A stretch of DNA of 64,000 bases from Lepturacanthus savala (GCA_030544235.1 CM060471.1:1638848-1702847), one strand, 5' to 3'. Shown: positions 11,676 to 23,545, numbered from the stretch's first letter. Translations and numbers: made by a program. The notes: generated from the letters alone by a model not told the origin.

Positions 11676-14600
11676 CTGCTGGTGACGTCAGTGGCGCTGC
11701 AGCCTGCTGCCATGAGAATCCAGAGACTCACTGAGCTGATTGCTAAACAGGCCCCTGGTGCCATAAAACAGCAGAACATCAAAAGCTACTATGGTAACTG
11801 CTCCGAGGTTCCTCTGCCTACACAGTGATTAAATGACCTGCACAGAATGGGGATGAGATTAAATGAAAAGTTAACTAGATGTACTTGCTGCAATAGAAAC
11901 CAAAGATAATCTACATAAAACATAATGGAGCAGAATCAGCTAATTTTACAGACAGTGAAATTCTTCATCTCTTGGTGAAATGGAAGATTCTCACACTTCG
12001 CTTCATCATGTGAGGAAGGGAGGTTCACTGTGTGTGCAGGGAAGGGGTTTCTCATAATCCTGTCACCTGTTAACGTTTCAGGAAGGAAGATTGCTGTAGA
12101 TGTTGACCCTTTAATCCACCAGTTCCTGGTTGCTGTACGAACGAAAGGCAAAGTGCTGAAGAACGAGGAGGGAGAGACAACGAGGTGCAGCAGGAGAACG
12201 TCCCCCACAACACCTCAAATTTAGACCAGAAACACACAGTATCTCCCAGACATTTCTGATCAGTCTGAGATCAGCTGCTGAGGCTCAAATGTTGATGAAA
12301 CAGTTGAAACATCAACGCTGCTCCTCTTCTCTTCTCAGCCACCTGATGGGAATGTTCTCCAAGACGGTCAGACTGATGGAGCTTGGCATCAAACCTGTGT
12401 TTGTGTTTGGTGGCAAACGGCCACAGCTGACATCAGGGGAGGTTAGTGTTCTCTGATTAGAGACTTTCTCTCTGCATGGCATCTATAGAGAACCTGTGTT
12501 CACCTCCTGCTGCCGTTTGCTCTGCACCTTTTCATCTTAGTCACATGTTGGGGTCTGAACTGGCATTCATCAGCATTTTGTGTGATTATGGTTTCAGGAA
12601 ACTTTCATGTTTGTCACATTCATCCTCTGCAACCTCTCCTTTGTTTGATGAATCACTAAACACAAACATGTTTGAAATGTCTCTGCATATTTTACAAGCT
12701 GCTCTTCTGTTTTTAAAAGCTGGAAAAGAGACAGCAGAGACGGGCAGAAACTGAGAAGTTGCTCGCACAAGCTCAGGATTTGGGTACACTTCAGTTTTTC
12801 ATTACGTTTTATGTTATGCCTGTGTGTGTTTATATTATTCTGTCCTTCATGTTGGAACCTGTGTTGCACTGAAAACAAATTCACCAGCCTGGTTGTCTGG
12901 CAATTAAAGACTCACTCATTCACTTATTCATTATATCAGCTGTCTGGATGCATAGATTTTGCTGGAGAGATAACAATCAAAGTGATTTCAGATGTTAAGG
13001 GCATAAAAGCAATCAGATCCCAGACTGACAATGATCCAGATTTGTTTGTTTTTCATATGTATAATAAAAATATAGAGAGCTAGAGCTAACTTTGATTAGT
13101 TATTAAATTGTGATTATTTATTTATTGTCTTCCTAGATGACCAAGAGAACATTGATAAATTCAGCAAGCGCCTGGTAAAAGTCAGCGAGCAGCACATTGA
13201 CGAGTGCAAGAAGCTGCTGAAACTGATGGGAGTTCCTTGGGTGGAGGTTTGATCTTTGCTACAACTGCTGTTGACTTTTGGAAGATATCTTCCACATGTC
13301 CTGCTGTAGGGGACTGACTGGCTGACATGTCTCTGCAGGCTCCATGTGCGGCTGAGGCCAGCTGTGCTGCTCTGGTTAAAGCAGGGAAGGCGTTTGCCAC
13401 AGCATCAGAGGGCATGGTCGCACTGACCTTTGGGACCAATGTTCTGCTCAGACACTTCACTGCAAAGTAACGATGCTGCCGTCTCTCTATTACTGCATCA
13501 CTACCCACCCTCTGATTGATTTAGTTTTAGGTTCTCCCTGGTCCAGTTGTTATCATATACTGACAAGTATCTTTGTCCTTGATACTGACAAAAATGCATC
13601 ATGATCTGTATGATTACATTTGATGTTTTCTAGCAAACCTTCTGTCCAGGAGTTTAACTTCAGTCACATCCTGCAGGAAATCGGCCTCAATAATGATCAG
13701 GTGCAGTATTTTCTGACTCCTGTGAAAGGTGCAGAATGTTATACTATATGATCATGTGACATTTCCCATCACAAATCAAAGGTGTTGCTATACATATTAA
13801 GTGTGTTGCTGGTAGCAGGAGCAATATTCTTTTCTCTCCCCCCCAGTTCATAGACCTGTGTATTCTGCTGAGCAATGACAACTGTGGCACCATCAAGGGC
13901 GTTGGCCCCCAGAGAGCCTTCAACCTGATCAGACAGCACCAATGCATCGAGGAAATCCTGCAAAACATAGACTCCAGTGTACGTAGCTGTTTTATTGCAG
14001 CCTTGACAGAAGTTAAAAATTGTTTGTTTGTTAGTGTTTGTGTGTTTGTCTTGATGCAGAAACACCCTGCTCCAGAGAACTGGTCATACAAAGAGGCCAG
14101 GGACTGTTATTTGAACCCGGAAGTGGTGGATTGTTCCACAGTGGAGCTGAAGTGGAGTAAACCAGATGAGGAGAGACTGATCCAGTTCATGGTAAAAGAG
14201 AAACAGTTCAGGTAAAATACTTTAATGCTGCAACCATGAATGAATGCTTGTCTACATGGTGGTGGTTTTTGCAGGTTTCTGCAATATTTGACCCCAAGGT
14301 TGGACATATAAAAGCCGAGTTTATGACTCCAGCATCGCTTGAGCACACAAACTTTAGATGAGACAAGATTGAAGCTGCTTGTGCCATGTTGTCCATAGAA
14401 TAACATGCATCATTTCATTCATTGGTATGCATGTGTGTGTGTGTGTGTACAGTGAGGAGACGATCCGTAACAGTTGTAAGAAGATCATAAAGAGCCATCA
14501 GAGCAGTACACAGAGAGTGGATTCTTTTTTCCCTGTCATAGGATCACTCTCCTGCAAACGGAAGGTACACTCAGGAAAACTACAGCCATATGCCCCAAGT

Positions 14601-14739
14601 AACTGGGTGATTGTTTAAACCCAGTATAAAATCAGTGTTGTTCAGCTCACTCATGCACTGTATTTCTTTTGGTGTCATTTAGCAGCCTGAAGTTAAAGGA
14701 TCAGCTAAAAAGAAGCAGAAGACTGAAGCGCTGCACTAG
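11676..14739 (+). CDS. FEN1-like protein (11 coding exons, 369 aa), predicted catalytically dead
   Basis: The coding exons are 11712-11793, 12082-12184, 12339-12441, 12720-12783, 13137-13246, 13339-13466, 13634-13700, 13847-13978, 14060-14211, 14453-14564 and 14683-14739 (the first exon starts at 11676). Every junction is GT-AG and phases agree, giving 1,110 nt without a stop or frameshift. The product aligns end to end with flap endonuclease 1, about 380 aa in vertebrates. FEN1 cuts 5' flaps in replication and base-excision repair using seven acidic residues. Here D34, E160 and the Asp equivalent to D233 remain, but D86 is G, E158 is A, D179 is G and D181 is V. Gly2 is Arg, Tyr40 is His and Lys93 is Thr. 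The helix-two-turn-helix core ([10 protein letters not shown]) and the basic tail ([10 protein letters not shown]) persist. The start has G at -3, although the frame stays open upstream within the exon. It is intron-rich, so not a processed pseudogene. The function is unknown; DNA binding without cleavage is an inference. Confidence 0.9.
12339..12441 (+). CDS. FEN1-like exon 3: catalytic Asp86 replaced by Gly
   Basis: This exon encodes the segment that in active FEN1 carries VFDGKPPQLK. Here it reads [10 protein letters not shown], so the first-metal ligand Asp86 and the flap-contacting Lys93 are both lost, while the following exon keeps Arg100. The numbering equals the FEN1 numbering because no indel precedes it. 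Confidence 0.9.
13339..13466 (+). CDS. FEN1-like exon 6: three catalytic acids replaced
   Basis: In active FEN1 this exon carries EAEASC (E158, E160) and TEDMD (D179, D181). Here the strings are AAEASC and SEGMV, leaving only E160. The rest of the exon ([25 protein letters not shown]) stays FEN1-like, so this is not general decay. Confidence 0.9.
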
Positions 14740-14952
14740 GAAAATCCAGAAAAGACAAAGAAATAGAACATCTATTGATTTCTAGTTTTCTGCCATGGTT
14801 AATTGGCAACTGACAAGTCATAATCAAGTTATAATCAGTTGTACATAACTTTGTTCATGTGTTTGTGTGTGAAGACAAAGAAAACGGTCTGCAAAACGTT
14901 CATTCTTTTCCTGGAAAACATTTGGTTTGGTTAGTGCAAGTAAGGGCAAAAT

Positions 14953-14958
14953 AATAAA
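14953..14958 (+). terminator. Polyadenylation signal of the FEN1-like gene
   Basis: An AATAAA lies 214 bp after the stop codon. It is the first canonical signal downstream. From 14960 to 15920 nothing else is recognisable. Confidence 0.55.
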
Positions 14959-15924
14959 GTGATGTGTATGCAGAATCATCTGAGGACACAGCAACATGAT
15001 GTTGACTGTGTTACTTTATCAAGTTTCTATTCAGTAATATTCATATGCTTATGCATTTTTATTAAGCATTTTTATTTATAATTAAAACTAAAATTCATTC
15101 ACAATGACATTTTACATACTATAACAGTCTCTCCATAATGGATAACATTCAACTTTGTTCTTCTCAGAAATTCCCCAATTGCCCCATTTCACTTCAAAAT
15201 GATGAAACTTTCCCTTAATGTTTAACTGTGGGCTTGTTTGGTAAAAAACAAACAAACAAAGATTTAATTGCTTGGCTTCTTAAACAGAAGCAATTATTCA
15301 ATTATTCCTTGTATACATCATTATATCACTTTTTTATTTAAAATGACATGAACTCTGCCTATTTCAAAGTGTTGCTGTCAAAGACAGCTTTATTGTGTTT
15401 GCTAATGTAGGGATCTCATTTGTTTTCTGTGAACATGTTGATATAAGGCACCATGTTACTGGGTATTTTACATCTTACAGATGAGCTGTGTGTCCGTTTC
15501 ATTTCAGTCAGTTTTATTTAGAGTCAACTATTCTCAAAAGTGAAATGTTATTTAAAAGAGACCAAAATACAAGAGGATTTTTATTCAATTAAAGTTGTCT
15601 TAATGCTTGCTCAATAATGTTATTTAGAATTTATAAGAAAATCTGTTGGGACCTGAACAGCAAATGAATCTAAACTTTACAAGAGAAGCCTGTTGCTTGT
15701 TTTCAAAGATGTATACTGGCATGTTTTGGCATGAGGAAGCATTTCTTTACATTGTGTTTTCTGCATAAAAAGCTAATCAGACCTATTTGTTAAACAGGGA
15801 AGTGTCATATTTTCCTTCTATCATACCATTTGGTAATTTTAAAAGCAGAGCCTTTACTTTTAACACCAACCTTCAAGAAGCCATGTTGACACCTTTTCTC
15901 TTTTCTGTGTAAAATCTGTGTTTG

Positions 15925-16215
15925 ATTCTTCTCCGAGGGCCAGAATAGAATCTTAGGTGAGCAGGAGGAGTCTGTCACTATAACCTGCTCAGCTGTCACT
16001 TTCTGCTCTCAATCAACAAGAATCAAATCAACAAGATGGAACCTTTACAGCTCAGATCCAGATGAGCCTCAGTCTGTTAGACAAGGCACAGAGACATCAT
16101 CAGCTGTTCTGCTGGAGATCCTATGAATGAAGGAAAAGGTGACAATAACAGCAGAGGAAAAAGTGACTCTCAGTGTTTCATGTAAGACGAACAGAGTTTG
16201 TTATTGGAGCCTCTC
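15925..16215 (+). pseudogene. Relic resembling immunoglobulin-domain exons
   Basis: Translation gives Ig-like patches: VTITCSAVTFCSQ, a TRWNLYSS segment, then after a stop codon VTLSVSCKTNRVCYWSLS. Cys and Trp spacing and the CSA...WNL pattern resemble fish CD22/Siglec-like Ig domains. The frame is broken, there is no full domain, and a SINE follows directly. I treat it as a degraded fragment. The family assignment is from memory. Confidence 0.35.
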
Positions 16216-16274
16216 AGCACATGATGATGATGATGATGGAATGTCAGTAGATTTTTATTTGCCTTGTTTTCCTC

Positions 16275-16640
16275 AAGGGCGACACAGTGGAGCAGTGGTT
16301 AGCACTGTTACCTCACAGCAAGAAGGTTCAGGTTCCAGTCCTTGGTCTGGGAGTTGAACATACAGCCATCTGTGTGGAGTTTCATGTTCTCTCTGTGTCT
16401 GGTGGGTTTTCTCCAGGTTCTCCAGCTTCCTCCCACAGTCCAAACACATGCTGAGGTTAATTGGAGACTCTAAATTGCCCATAGGTGTGAGTGTGTGAGT
16501 GAATGGTGTGTGTGCTCCATGATAGACTGGTGACCATCTGGGGTAATCCTGCCTCTCACCTGTAATGTGCTGGGATTGGCTCCAGCAGACCATGTGGCCC
16601 TAATGAAGAATAAGCAGGTGAAGATGAATGAATGAATGAG
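16275..16640 (+). mobile_element. tRNA-derived SINE, plus strand, (TGAA)n tail
   Basis: A near full-length copy runs from the head gggcgacacagtggagcag, through the body, to ctaatgaagaataagcaggt. The tail is (GAATGAAT)n, different from the (TGAC)n tails of most other copies in the window. Confidence 0.9.
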
Positions 16641-17975
16641 TGAATGTTTTCCTCAGATGCTGGAGGAGGATCGGCCCATCAGGAAGCTGGCTGGAATTGA
16701 CCACTCTCTCTGACACAGATATTAAATGCCTACTCTTTGCAGATGATCTAATACTCTTAGCTCCATCTAAAGAGGCATTACAACAGCAACTAGATCATCT
16801 GCAAAATGTCTGTGAGACTGGGCCCTGACAGTTAACCGAGAGAAGACGGGGCTTTTTATGCCATAAAGAAGTCTTCAATTATTGATATACCTGTTAGAAT
16901 CTAGCTCAAAATATTCCACTCTGTAATTGAACCCATTTTACTGTATGGTAGTGAAGTATGAGGCCCCCTTATAAATTAAGACTTTGAAAAATGGGACAAA
17001 CACCCAATAGGCCTGCATACTGAGATCATTCTCAGAGTCCAAAGGAACACCCCTAATAATGGATGTCGAGCTGAATTAGGACAATTTCCCCTTTTAATTC
17101 GGATAAAAAAAAGAGCCATCAAATTCTACCAACACCTCAAAGCCAGCGAGCCCAGCTCCTACCACTACAAAGCCCTGCAATGCCAAGAGGAGAGCAAAGA
17201 AGGGCGTCCCCTCAGCCAGCTGGTCCACTGGCTCAGCACCAACAGCTCAGGGCAACAAGACCGCCCTCACACAATCCAGCCCCAAAATCATAACTAAAGA
17301 AAAAGACAATTACATCAACTATTGGACATCTGCAACCAAAACCCAAAGCAAACTCCAGTGCTATTTGGCCCTAAACAGACAATACTCCATGGTAGATTAT
17401 CTGAGCTGTGTAACCGACCCCAGAATGAGGAAAACATTGACTATGTACAGACTCAGCAACCACAGCCTGGCCATAGAGACAGGCCAACACAGGCAGACCT
17501 GGCTGCACAGAGAAGACAGACTGTGCACCCACTGCACACAACGCCAGGTGGAGACTGAGCTGCACTTCTTAACCTCCTGCCAGCTATACCAGGACATTAG
17601 AAACATATAGTTTCCACAAATTGCAGACACACAGAAGGACTTTGAGACACTGGACCCCACCCAAAAACTCCCATACCTGCTGGGTGAAGTCCAGCAATGT
17701 GCACACATCGCTGGAAGATTTCTGTACTGCTGCGACCAGAGAAGGACGTCCAGCGGACAAGAAGGACAGACTCCTGCTGGACATAATGAACTTTGTACAT
17801 ATTGAACTTTGTACATATTGAATTATTGTTGTTGTTATTATTATTATTATTATTATTATTGTTATTATTTAATATTCCTGTATTTTATGTTAAAACATTT
17901 ATTTGTGCTTTTTGTTGTTATACACTTTGGCAATGTAAACATGTTTACCATGCCAATAAAGCTGAATTGAATTGA
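16640..17975 (+). mobile_element. Degenerate non-LTR retrotransposon (LINE) 3' part
   Basis: The first part encodes the reverse-transcriptase motif C region (CLLFADDLILLAPS, about 16727-16768). After frame breaks there is a C-terminal region with a CCHC-like motif (CTHC...H...C, about 17520-17580) and the conserved LPYLLGE. The 3' end has aatgccaataaagctgaattg. Several frameshifts and stops make it dead. The clade is not resolved. Overlapping ORFs at 17322-17821 are shadows of it. Confidence 0.75.
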
Positions 17976-18104
<129 letters not shown>

Positions 18105-18189
18105 TTACACATCTCCCTGAAATGACTCTGGAACCTGGGGTGTCTGCATTATATAGTTTTGAAACCTGTCAGTCAAACTACATTCTGCT

Positions 18190-18370
18190 TTTCCTCCAAT
18201 CAGCATGCGGACGCTCAGCATCCAGGCCCCGCCCACACTCCATTGACTCCCAGAGACGCTCAGCGTCCGGGCGGGCTGTAATTTTCAGCATTTATCCAAT
18301 GGGCGCCGAGTTTCGAGGTGATGAAAAAAAAGCCCCATTCACTCTCAGAGACGCTCAGTGTCTATGGGGA
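18190..18370. other. CpG-rich patch with three GACGCTCAGC repeats and CCAAT/GC boxes
   Basis: The near-palindrome GACGCTCAGCGTC and two variants occur at 18210-18222, 18255-18267 and 18350-18362. Between them lie CCAAT-type (tccaatcagc, tatccaatggg) and GC-box-like (ccccgccc) strings. It could be a promoter or the end of an interspersed element. Downstream to about 19340 is AT-rich DNA without a gene. Confidence 0.4.
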
Positions 18371-19639
18371 AATGCATTGACCAGAGACCAGGAAGCGGTA
18401 TGGGAATGTACGGACATGTCATTTATTTATTTATGATAAGTAGCTGATTCTGAAAGAACTCGTCTTCAAGATGAACATGTTCTAACAGATTTATAGTCAA
18501 TGAAATGTTAATACAGCTGCACAAATTTGGCCATTTATTTTTTGACAGGGGAAGTTCAGCTTCCCTTGTAGTCTTAAAGAAATCCCCTCTGATTTGTACA
18601 TAAATAAGATGCTTTTCTGTAATGTATAGGCATAAATATATTTTTTATTTAAATATAAGTGAATTCAATTGAATTACATTGTCATGAAATAAATACAATT
18701 CAATTCATTTGAACAACTATATTAATTAAATTAAAATGCTGCTGTTCTGCTTGTTGTTGCTACTTCTGACCACCAGAGGGAACAAGTTGACCAAACAGCA
18801 CTTTTAAAATGACAAAATAGGAAAAATTTTATATATTTAAAATGACAGTCTAGGGGACAATGAGTAATATGAAATAAATTTTGAAGAGTATTCAACTTTT
18901 AACATAAAAAACATAGTTTCTCTTTTTCATAGGGAGAAATATATTTGCTTTTAAAAAATAATTTGATTGATTTACATTGTCAAGGAATAAATAAATAAAT
19001 TAATTAAAAATAAACTCAATATAATTCATAAAATAAGATAAACAACTAGTAAATTTCCTCTAGGTAGATTTTGAAAGGGCTACTGCTGGAGTGTACATTA
19101 TGATGAGCTTCTACAGAGATTTCAAACAAATAATACCATTTTCTTTACAAGTAATTATTCAGCAACTTATGCCTGTTGAACAGGTTCACTATACACATTT
19201 GACCTACAAATTCAAATTACATACTTTTTTCCTGAAGGTCACAGATAAAAAAAATAATAAATTGTGAGTAGTGAGATGAGTATTGCGTAAATTCATTTTG
19301 TTATCCTTGTTTTTTTTTGGCTTGAGCTTCAAAGGTTACTGTGGCAGTTGCGCTGCAGGTAGAATAGGGATGGGAATCAAGAACCGGTTCCTGTAGAGAA
19401 CCTGTTCCGTGTGTTTCAATTCCATGGAATCGTTTGACAGTTTATCTAACGATTCTTACTGATTCCAACCAGCAGGAATGTACGTCACATAACTAATGCA
19501 ACTAATGTAACTAACACAAAGGTTGAGTGAGTGAAAACCATCCTCTGCTAAATTTCAATGGTGTTGGCTCCATGAAACTGATGTTTCATATCCTTACTCC
19601 ACCTAATTTGTATTGCTCCTATGGACATAACTGATCACA

Positions 19640-20787
19640 GCCTGTTGTTGATCTAGCCCTTTCTCCTTCACATGTTCATCTGTATAATGAGACAAATTTG
19701 AACATACAGCCATAATCTGTGGAGTCCCCCAAGGTTCCACTGGGTCCACTACTATTCAACATTTACATGCTCCCACTAACTAAGATTATGGAAGAAAACA
19801 AAATAAACTATTACCATAATTATGCAGATGACACACAAATTAATATCAGCAATCCTGTGCAAACACTGAGTAAATGCATTGACTGAATCAATGGTTGGAT
19901 GTGCCATAACTTTCTCCAATTAAACAAAAAGGAATGATTAAATGTCAGCACTCAGCTTCAATCAGTGATGTTAAACCCCACAATCAGGCTGGAAATCTGG
20001 GTGTAGTTATGAACTCAGACTTGACTTTGAACAGCCACGTTAAAACCATCACAAAGTCAGCATACTACCACCTGAAGAACATATCAAGCATTAAAGGCTG
20101 TATGTCTCAGCAAGATTTGGAAAACCTTGTCCATTCTCTTCTTTTCAGTAGACGTGACTACTGTAATGGGGTATTTACAGGCCTCTCTAAAAATCATTCA
20201 GACAGCTGCAGCTAATTCTAAATGCTGCCACTAGAGTCCTCACTAAACTAAAAAAGTAGATCATATCACTCGAGTTCTGAGGTGCTTGTACTGGCTTCCT
20301 GTCTGTCAAAGGTCTAGTTAAGTATATCTCTGATCTGCTGATCCCTTATGAACCATCCAGACCTCTTAGATGGTCTGGAACAGACTGCTCTCTGTTCCCA
20401 GAGTCAGGACTAACATGGAGAAGCAGCGTTCACTTTCTATGTCCCACACATCTGGAACAAACTCCCAGAGAACTGCAGCTGTGCTGCAACTCTCACTGTT
20501 TTTAAGTCAGAGCTGAAGACTTTTCTGTTTTCTGCTGCCTATTGCTGATTTCTTACTTATTTCCCACTGCACTGTAACTTTTGTTATTGTTTTTAATTTA
20601 AATTTTTCCATTTTTAATCTTTTAGTTAATTTTAAATTTCCCCTTTTAATCAACTTTTACTCAACTGTTAAACTGTAAACAACTGTTTAAATTGTATCTT
20701 GATGCTTTTAATGTTACATGTAAAGCAGTTTGAATTATCTTGTTGTTGAAATGTGCTATACAAATAAAATTGCCTTACCTTGCCTTA
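19640..20787 (+). mobile_element. Degenerate L2-type LINE, 3' part
   Basis: Translation gives a degraded reverse transcriptase with motif YADDTQI (YADD at 19821-19832), then a C-terminal segment with SHVKTITKSAYYHLKNI and RRDYCNGVF, and finally FKSELKTFLF before a stop. It ends with the typical L2 tail gctatacaaataaaattg followed by a CCTTA repeat. Multiple stops show it is inactive. Confidence 0.8.
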
Positions 20788-20799
20788 TGCAATGTGTAT

Positions 20800-22145
20800 C
20801 ACCTAGTCCACATTCAAGATGAGTGGGAAAAAAAAGTCATTTAACACCCCCACCAGTCACTATGAATATTTGGTTATGCCCTTTTGTTTAACTGATGCCC
20901 CTGCTGTTTTCCACTCCATGGTCAATGATATACTGTGTGACATATGTGTCAATAAGTTCTTGTTTGTTTATTTGGACAATATTTAGATTTTCACATCCAA
21001 CATGTTAGGTCTGTGCTCCAGAGACTGTTAGAGAATCAACTTTTTGTTAAGGCAGAGAAAAGTGTCTTCCACCAGACCTCTACTTCTTTTCTTGGTTTTG
21101 TTATCTCCAAGGGTTGTTTGGAGATGAATCCTGCCAAAGTAAAGGCAGTGGTTGACTGGCCTACCCCTCAATCAGGCAGGGAGTTAAAACAGTTTCTGGG
21201 GTTTGCCAACTTTTACAGGAGGTTTGTGCAAAACTACAGTTCTGTGTCAGCCCCTCTGATGTGTCTAACCTCTGCGTCTATTAGGTTCATTGGGAACGAG
21301 ATGGCAGAGAAGGCTTTCTGGGACCTAAGGTCTCATTTCACTTCTGCACCAATCCTGACCACTCCTGACCCCAAACTCCAGTTCATTGTTGAGGTGGATG
21401 CCTCTGAGTAGAGGAAGTCCTGTCCCAGAGGACCTCTACTAATGGTAAGGTGCACCCATGCGCCTTCTTCTCTCACAGACTGTCTCCCTCAGAACAGAAT
21501 TATATCAGCGATTGTGAACTCCTTGCTGTCAAGTTGGCTCGACAGGAATGGCGGCACTGGCTGGAGGGGGCAATGCATCTGTTCCTCATCTGAATGGACC
21601 ACAGTAATTTGGAGTATATGAATTCTGCCAAGACCAGGTGGTCCCTGTTTTTAAATCACTTTAATTTCACTCTGTCTTATCGCACAGGTGCCAAGAACCT
21701 CATACTGGATACCTTTTCCCATCAGTTCTATGGGTTTACAAAGTTGGCCACCATTCTGTCCATTCTGTTACCTGAAGCTGTGTCCTGGTAGATCGAGAAA
21801 AGAGTTGAGAAAGCCAGAATATTGTCAGTCCAAGGGGCTGTCCCACTAACTGTTTGTCCCCAGGTCTGTTTGACGTGAGGTGTTACTATGGGGTCATGCA
21901 TCCTACTTGGCATACCATGCAGGGGTCAGGAAGACCTTGGCCTGTCTCTGACAAAGCTTTGGGTGGCCCAAGATGGTGGATGTTGTCCGCTCCTACGTTG
22001 CTGCCTGTAACACCTGTGTCAGCAATACGACCTCTAACCAACTGCCTGTGGCCCTCCTTCAGCCTCTTCCAGTGCCTAAGTGCCCTTAGTCCGACATAGC
22101 CCTGGTCTTTGTGAAGGGACTTCCCTGTTCTGTCTGTAACACAAC
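20800..22145 (+). mobile_element. Ty3/gypsy retrotransposon pol fragment (left part)
   Basis: The open segment at 21013-21411 encodes the end of a gypsy reverse transcriptase and the start of RNase H ([40 protein letters not shown]). Further RNase H and integrase-linker remnants follow in shifted frames to about 22100. The coding is broken by stops and frameshifts. The element continues at 23035 after an interrupting Penelope-like fragment. Confidence 0.8.
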
Positions 22146-22149
22146 GGTC

Positions 22150-23030
22150 AAGGAGTTTAAAAAGTAATCAACTGGATTTTTTCTTTGAGCTTGAAGACGT
22201 TTCACCTTTCATCTGAAAAGGCTTCTTCACTTCTAGCCTGATGATGTAAACCAGGATCTACGTATATCTCTGGATCACAGAGGGTGGAGCTATAGACCAC
22301 ACCCCTCATCCCATAACAAAGGGTCACATAGGCCACGCTTCAAAGTGTCAATTGGGATGAGAGTCGTTGTGGTTGCAACTCTCATTCCAATTCAAGGTGT
22401 GAATTGGAATGAGAGTCATGGTCATATGATCCAGAGAAAGAGTCCTGCTCTGATGGTGAAGAGCAGATAACTTCCTGGGATGAGATCTCAAGGCAGGATG
22501 GTATGTAGCAGATAGGTTATGACGCAGCCCCCCTCCTCTGTTCAAAATTGGTTGTTCCAAATGGATATAGATGGCCTCTTTCACTCCTCTCTCAAACCAC
22601 CTGTCCTCCTCCTACATCAGTGTCTTTAAAGGAGTGTCCCTTTTCCTTCCGATGTACTGCTGAGCCCTCCTGTGTTGCGCCATGTGTTTGGGGAGTGATT
22701 GCTTAGTTTCTCCAATATATAGATCTGGGCACTCTTCACTGCATTGACCTGCATTGCTCTTCATTGCATAAACCATATTGTTGAGGTTTTGTCTTGGGGT
22801 TTTGTCCTTGGGGTGGACCTGTCTCTGTCTGAGGGTGTTACCAGGCTTGAAATAAACTGGGATGTAATGCTTGCTGAAGATTCTTCTTGGTTTTTCCGAG
22901 CGACCAGATACGTACGGCACTACCACATGATTCCTTCTGTTTTTCTTTTTGTCTTTTGTCTTTGTGGTTACCCCAACTGAGCGTTCATAAAGATTAATAG
23001 AAGACAGGACAAAGAAAACAAAAAACACAG
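22150..23030 (-). mobile_element. Penelope-like element fragment with GIY-YIG endonuclease
   Basis: Read on the minus strand it gives CPDLYIGETKQSLPKHMAQH and, further on, VKEAIYIHLEQPILNRGGGL, the hallmark of the GIY-YIG endonuclease of Penelope-like retroelements. Upstream of these is a basic linker. The 3' end on the minus strand carries the usual non-coding stretch rich in gaagcc and ttcagatgaa. There is no RT domain, so it is 5' truncated. It splits the gypsy element. Confidence 0.8.
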
Positions 23031-23034
23031 AAAG

Positions 23035-23545
23035 CCACCCCCCCTTGCATTATTGATGGGGCTCCAACATTCAGGCAACTGCAGGATGCCCAAGGATGCC
23101 GAGGCCTGCTCAGTTTCTGGTAGATTGGGAGGGCTATGGGCCAGAAGAACAGTCCTGGAAACCTGCTGGGCGTATCCTGGACAAGACACCCATCCTGTTT
23201 TTGTGGCACAAGGTGCACATTGAATGGGGGATACTTTCAGGACTCTGCTCCTCTTGGAAACTTTTTTGGGCTCTGTTTGCCTGTAGCCCTCTGCTTGCTG
23301 ATTTGTGTTTTTCCTTGTGTGACTGATGTACCATGTGGTTATGCTCTGCCCCGCCTCCCTCCTTTGTTCTCCTCCCTGCCAGTTGTACTCACCTGTTTCT
23401 CATTGTCATTACCTGCCTTATTTAAGCCAGCTCTTCATTTGGTCTTTGTATGATGATTTTTGTTATCCGCCCAGGCTTCCTTATTTTTGCCATTAAAGAC
23501 ATCTTTGACACGGCACAGTCTGTTTTTGGATCCAGGAGGGGGTTC
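23035..23545 (+). mobile_element. Ty3/gypsy right part: chromodomain and LTR-like end
   Basis: A chromodomain remnant ([19 protein letters not shown], about 23114-23170) marks the C-terminus of a gypsy integrase. It is followed by a CT-rich, LTR-like segment with a TATA-like box (ttatttaagcc) and a signal-like cattaaagac. It is the continuation of the element at 20800-22145. The exact LTR border was not resolved. Confidence 0.65.

Noticed and set aside
12476..13083. ORFs between FEN1-like exons 3 and 5
   Set aside because: Intronic; only 12720-12783 of this stretch is a supported exon.
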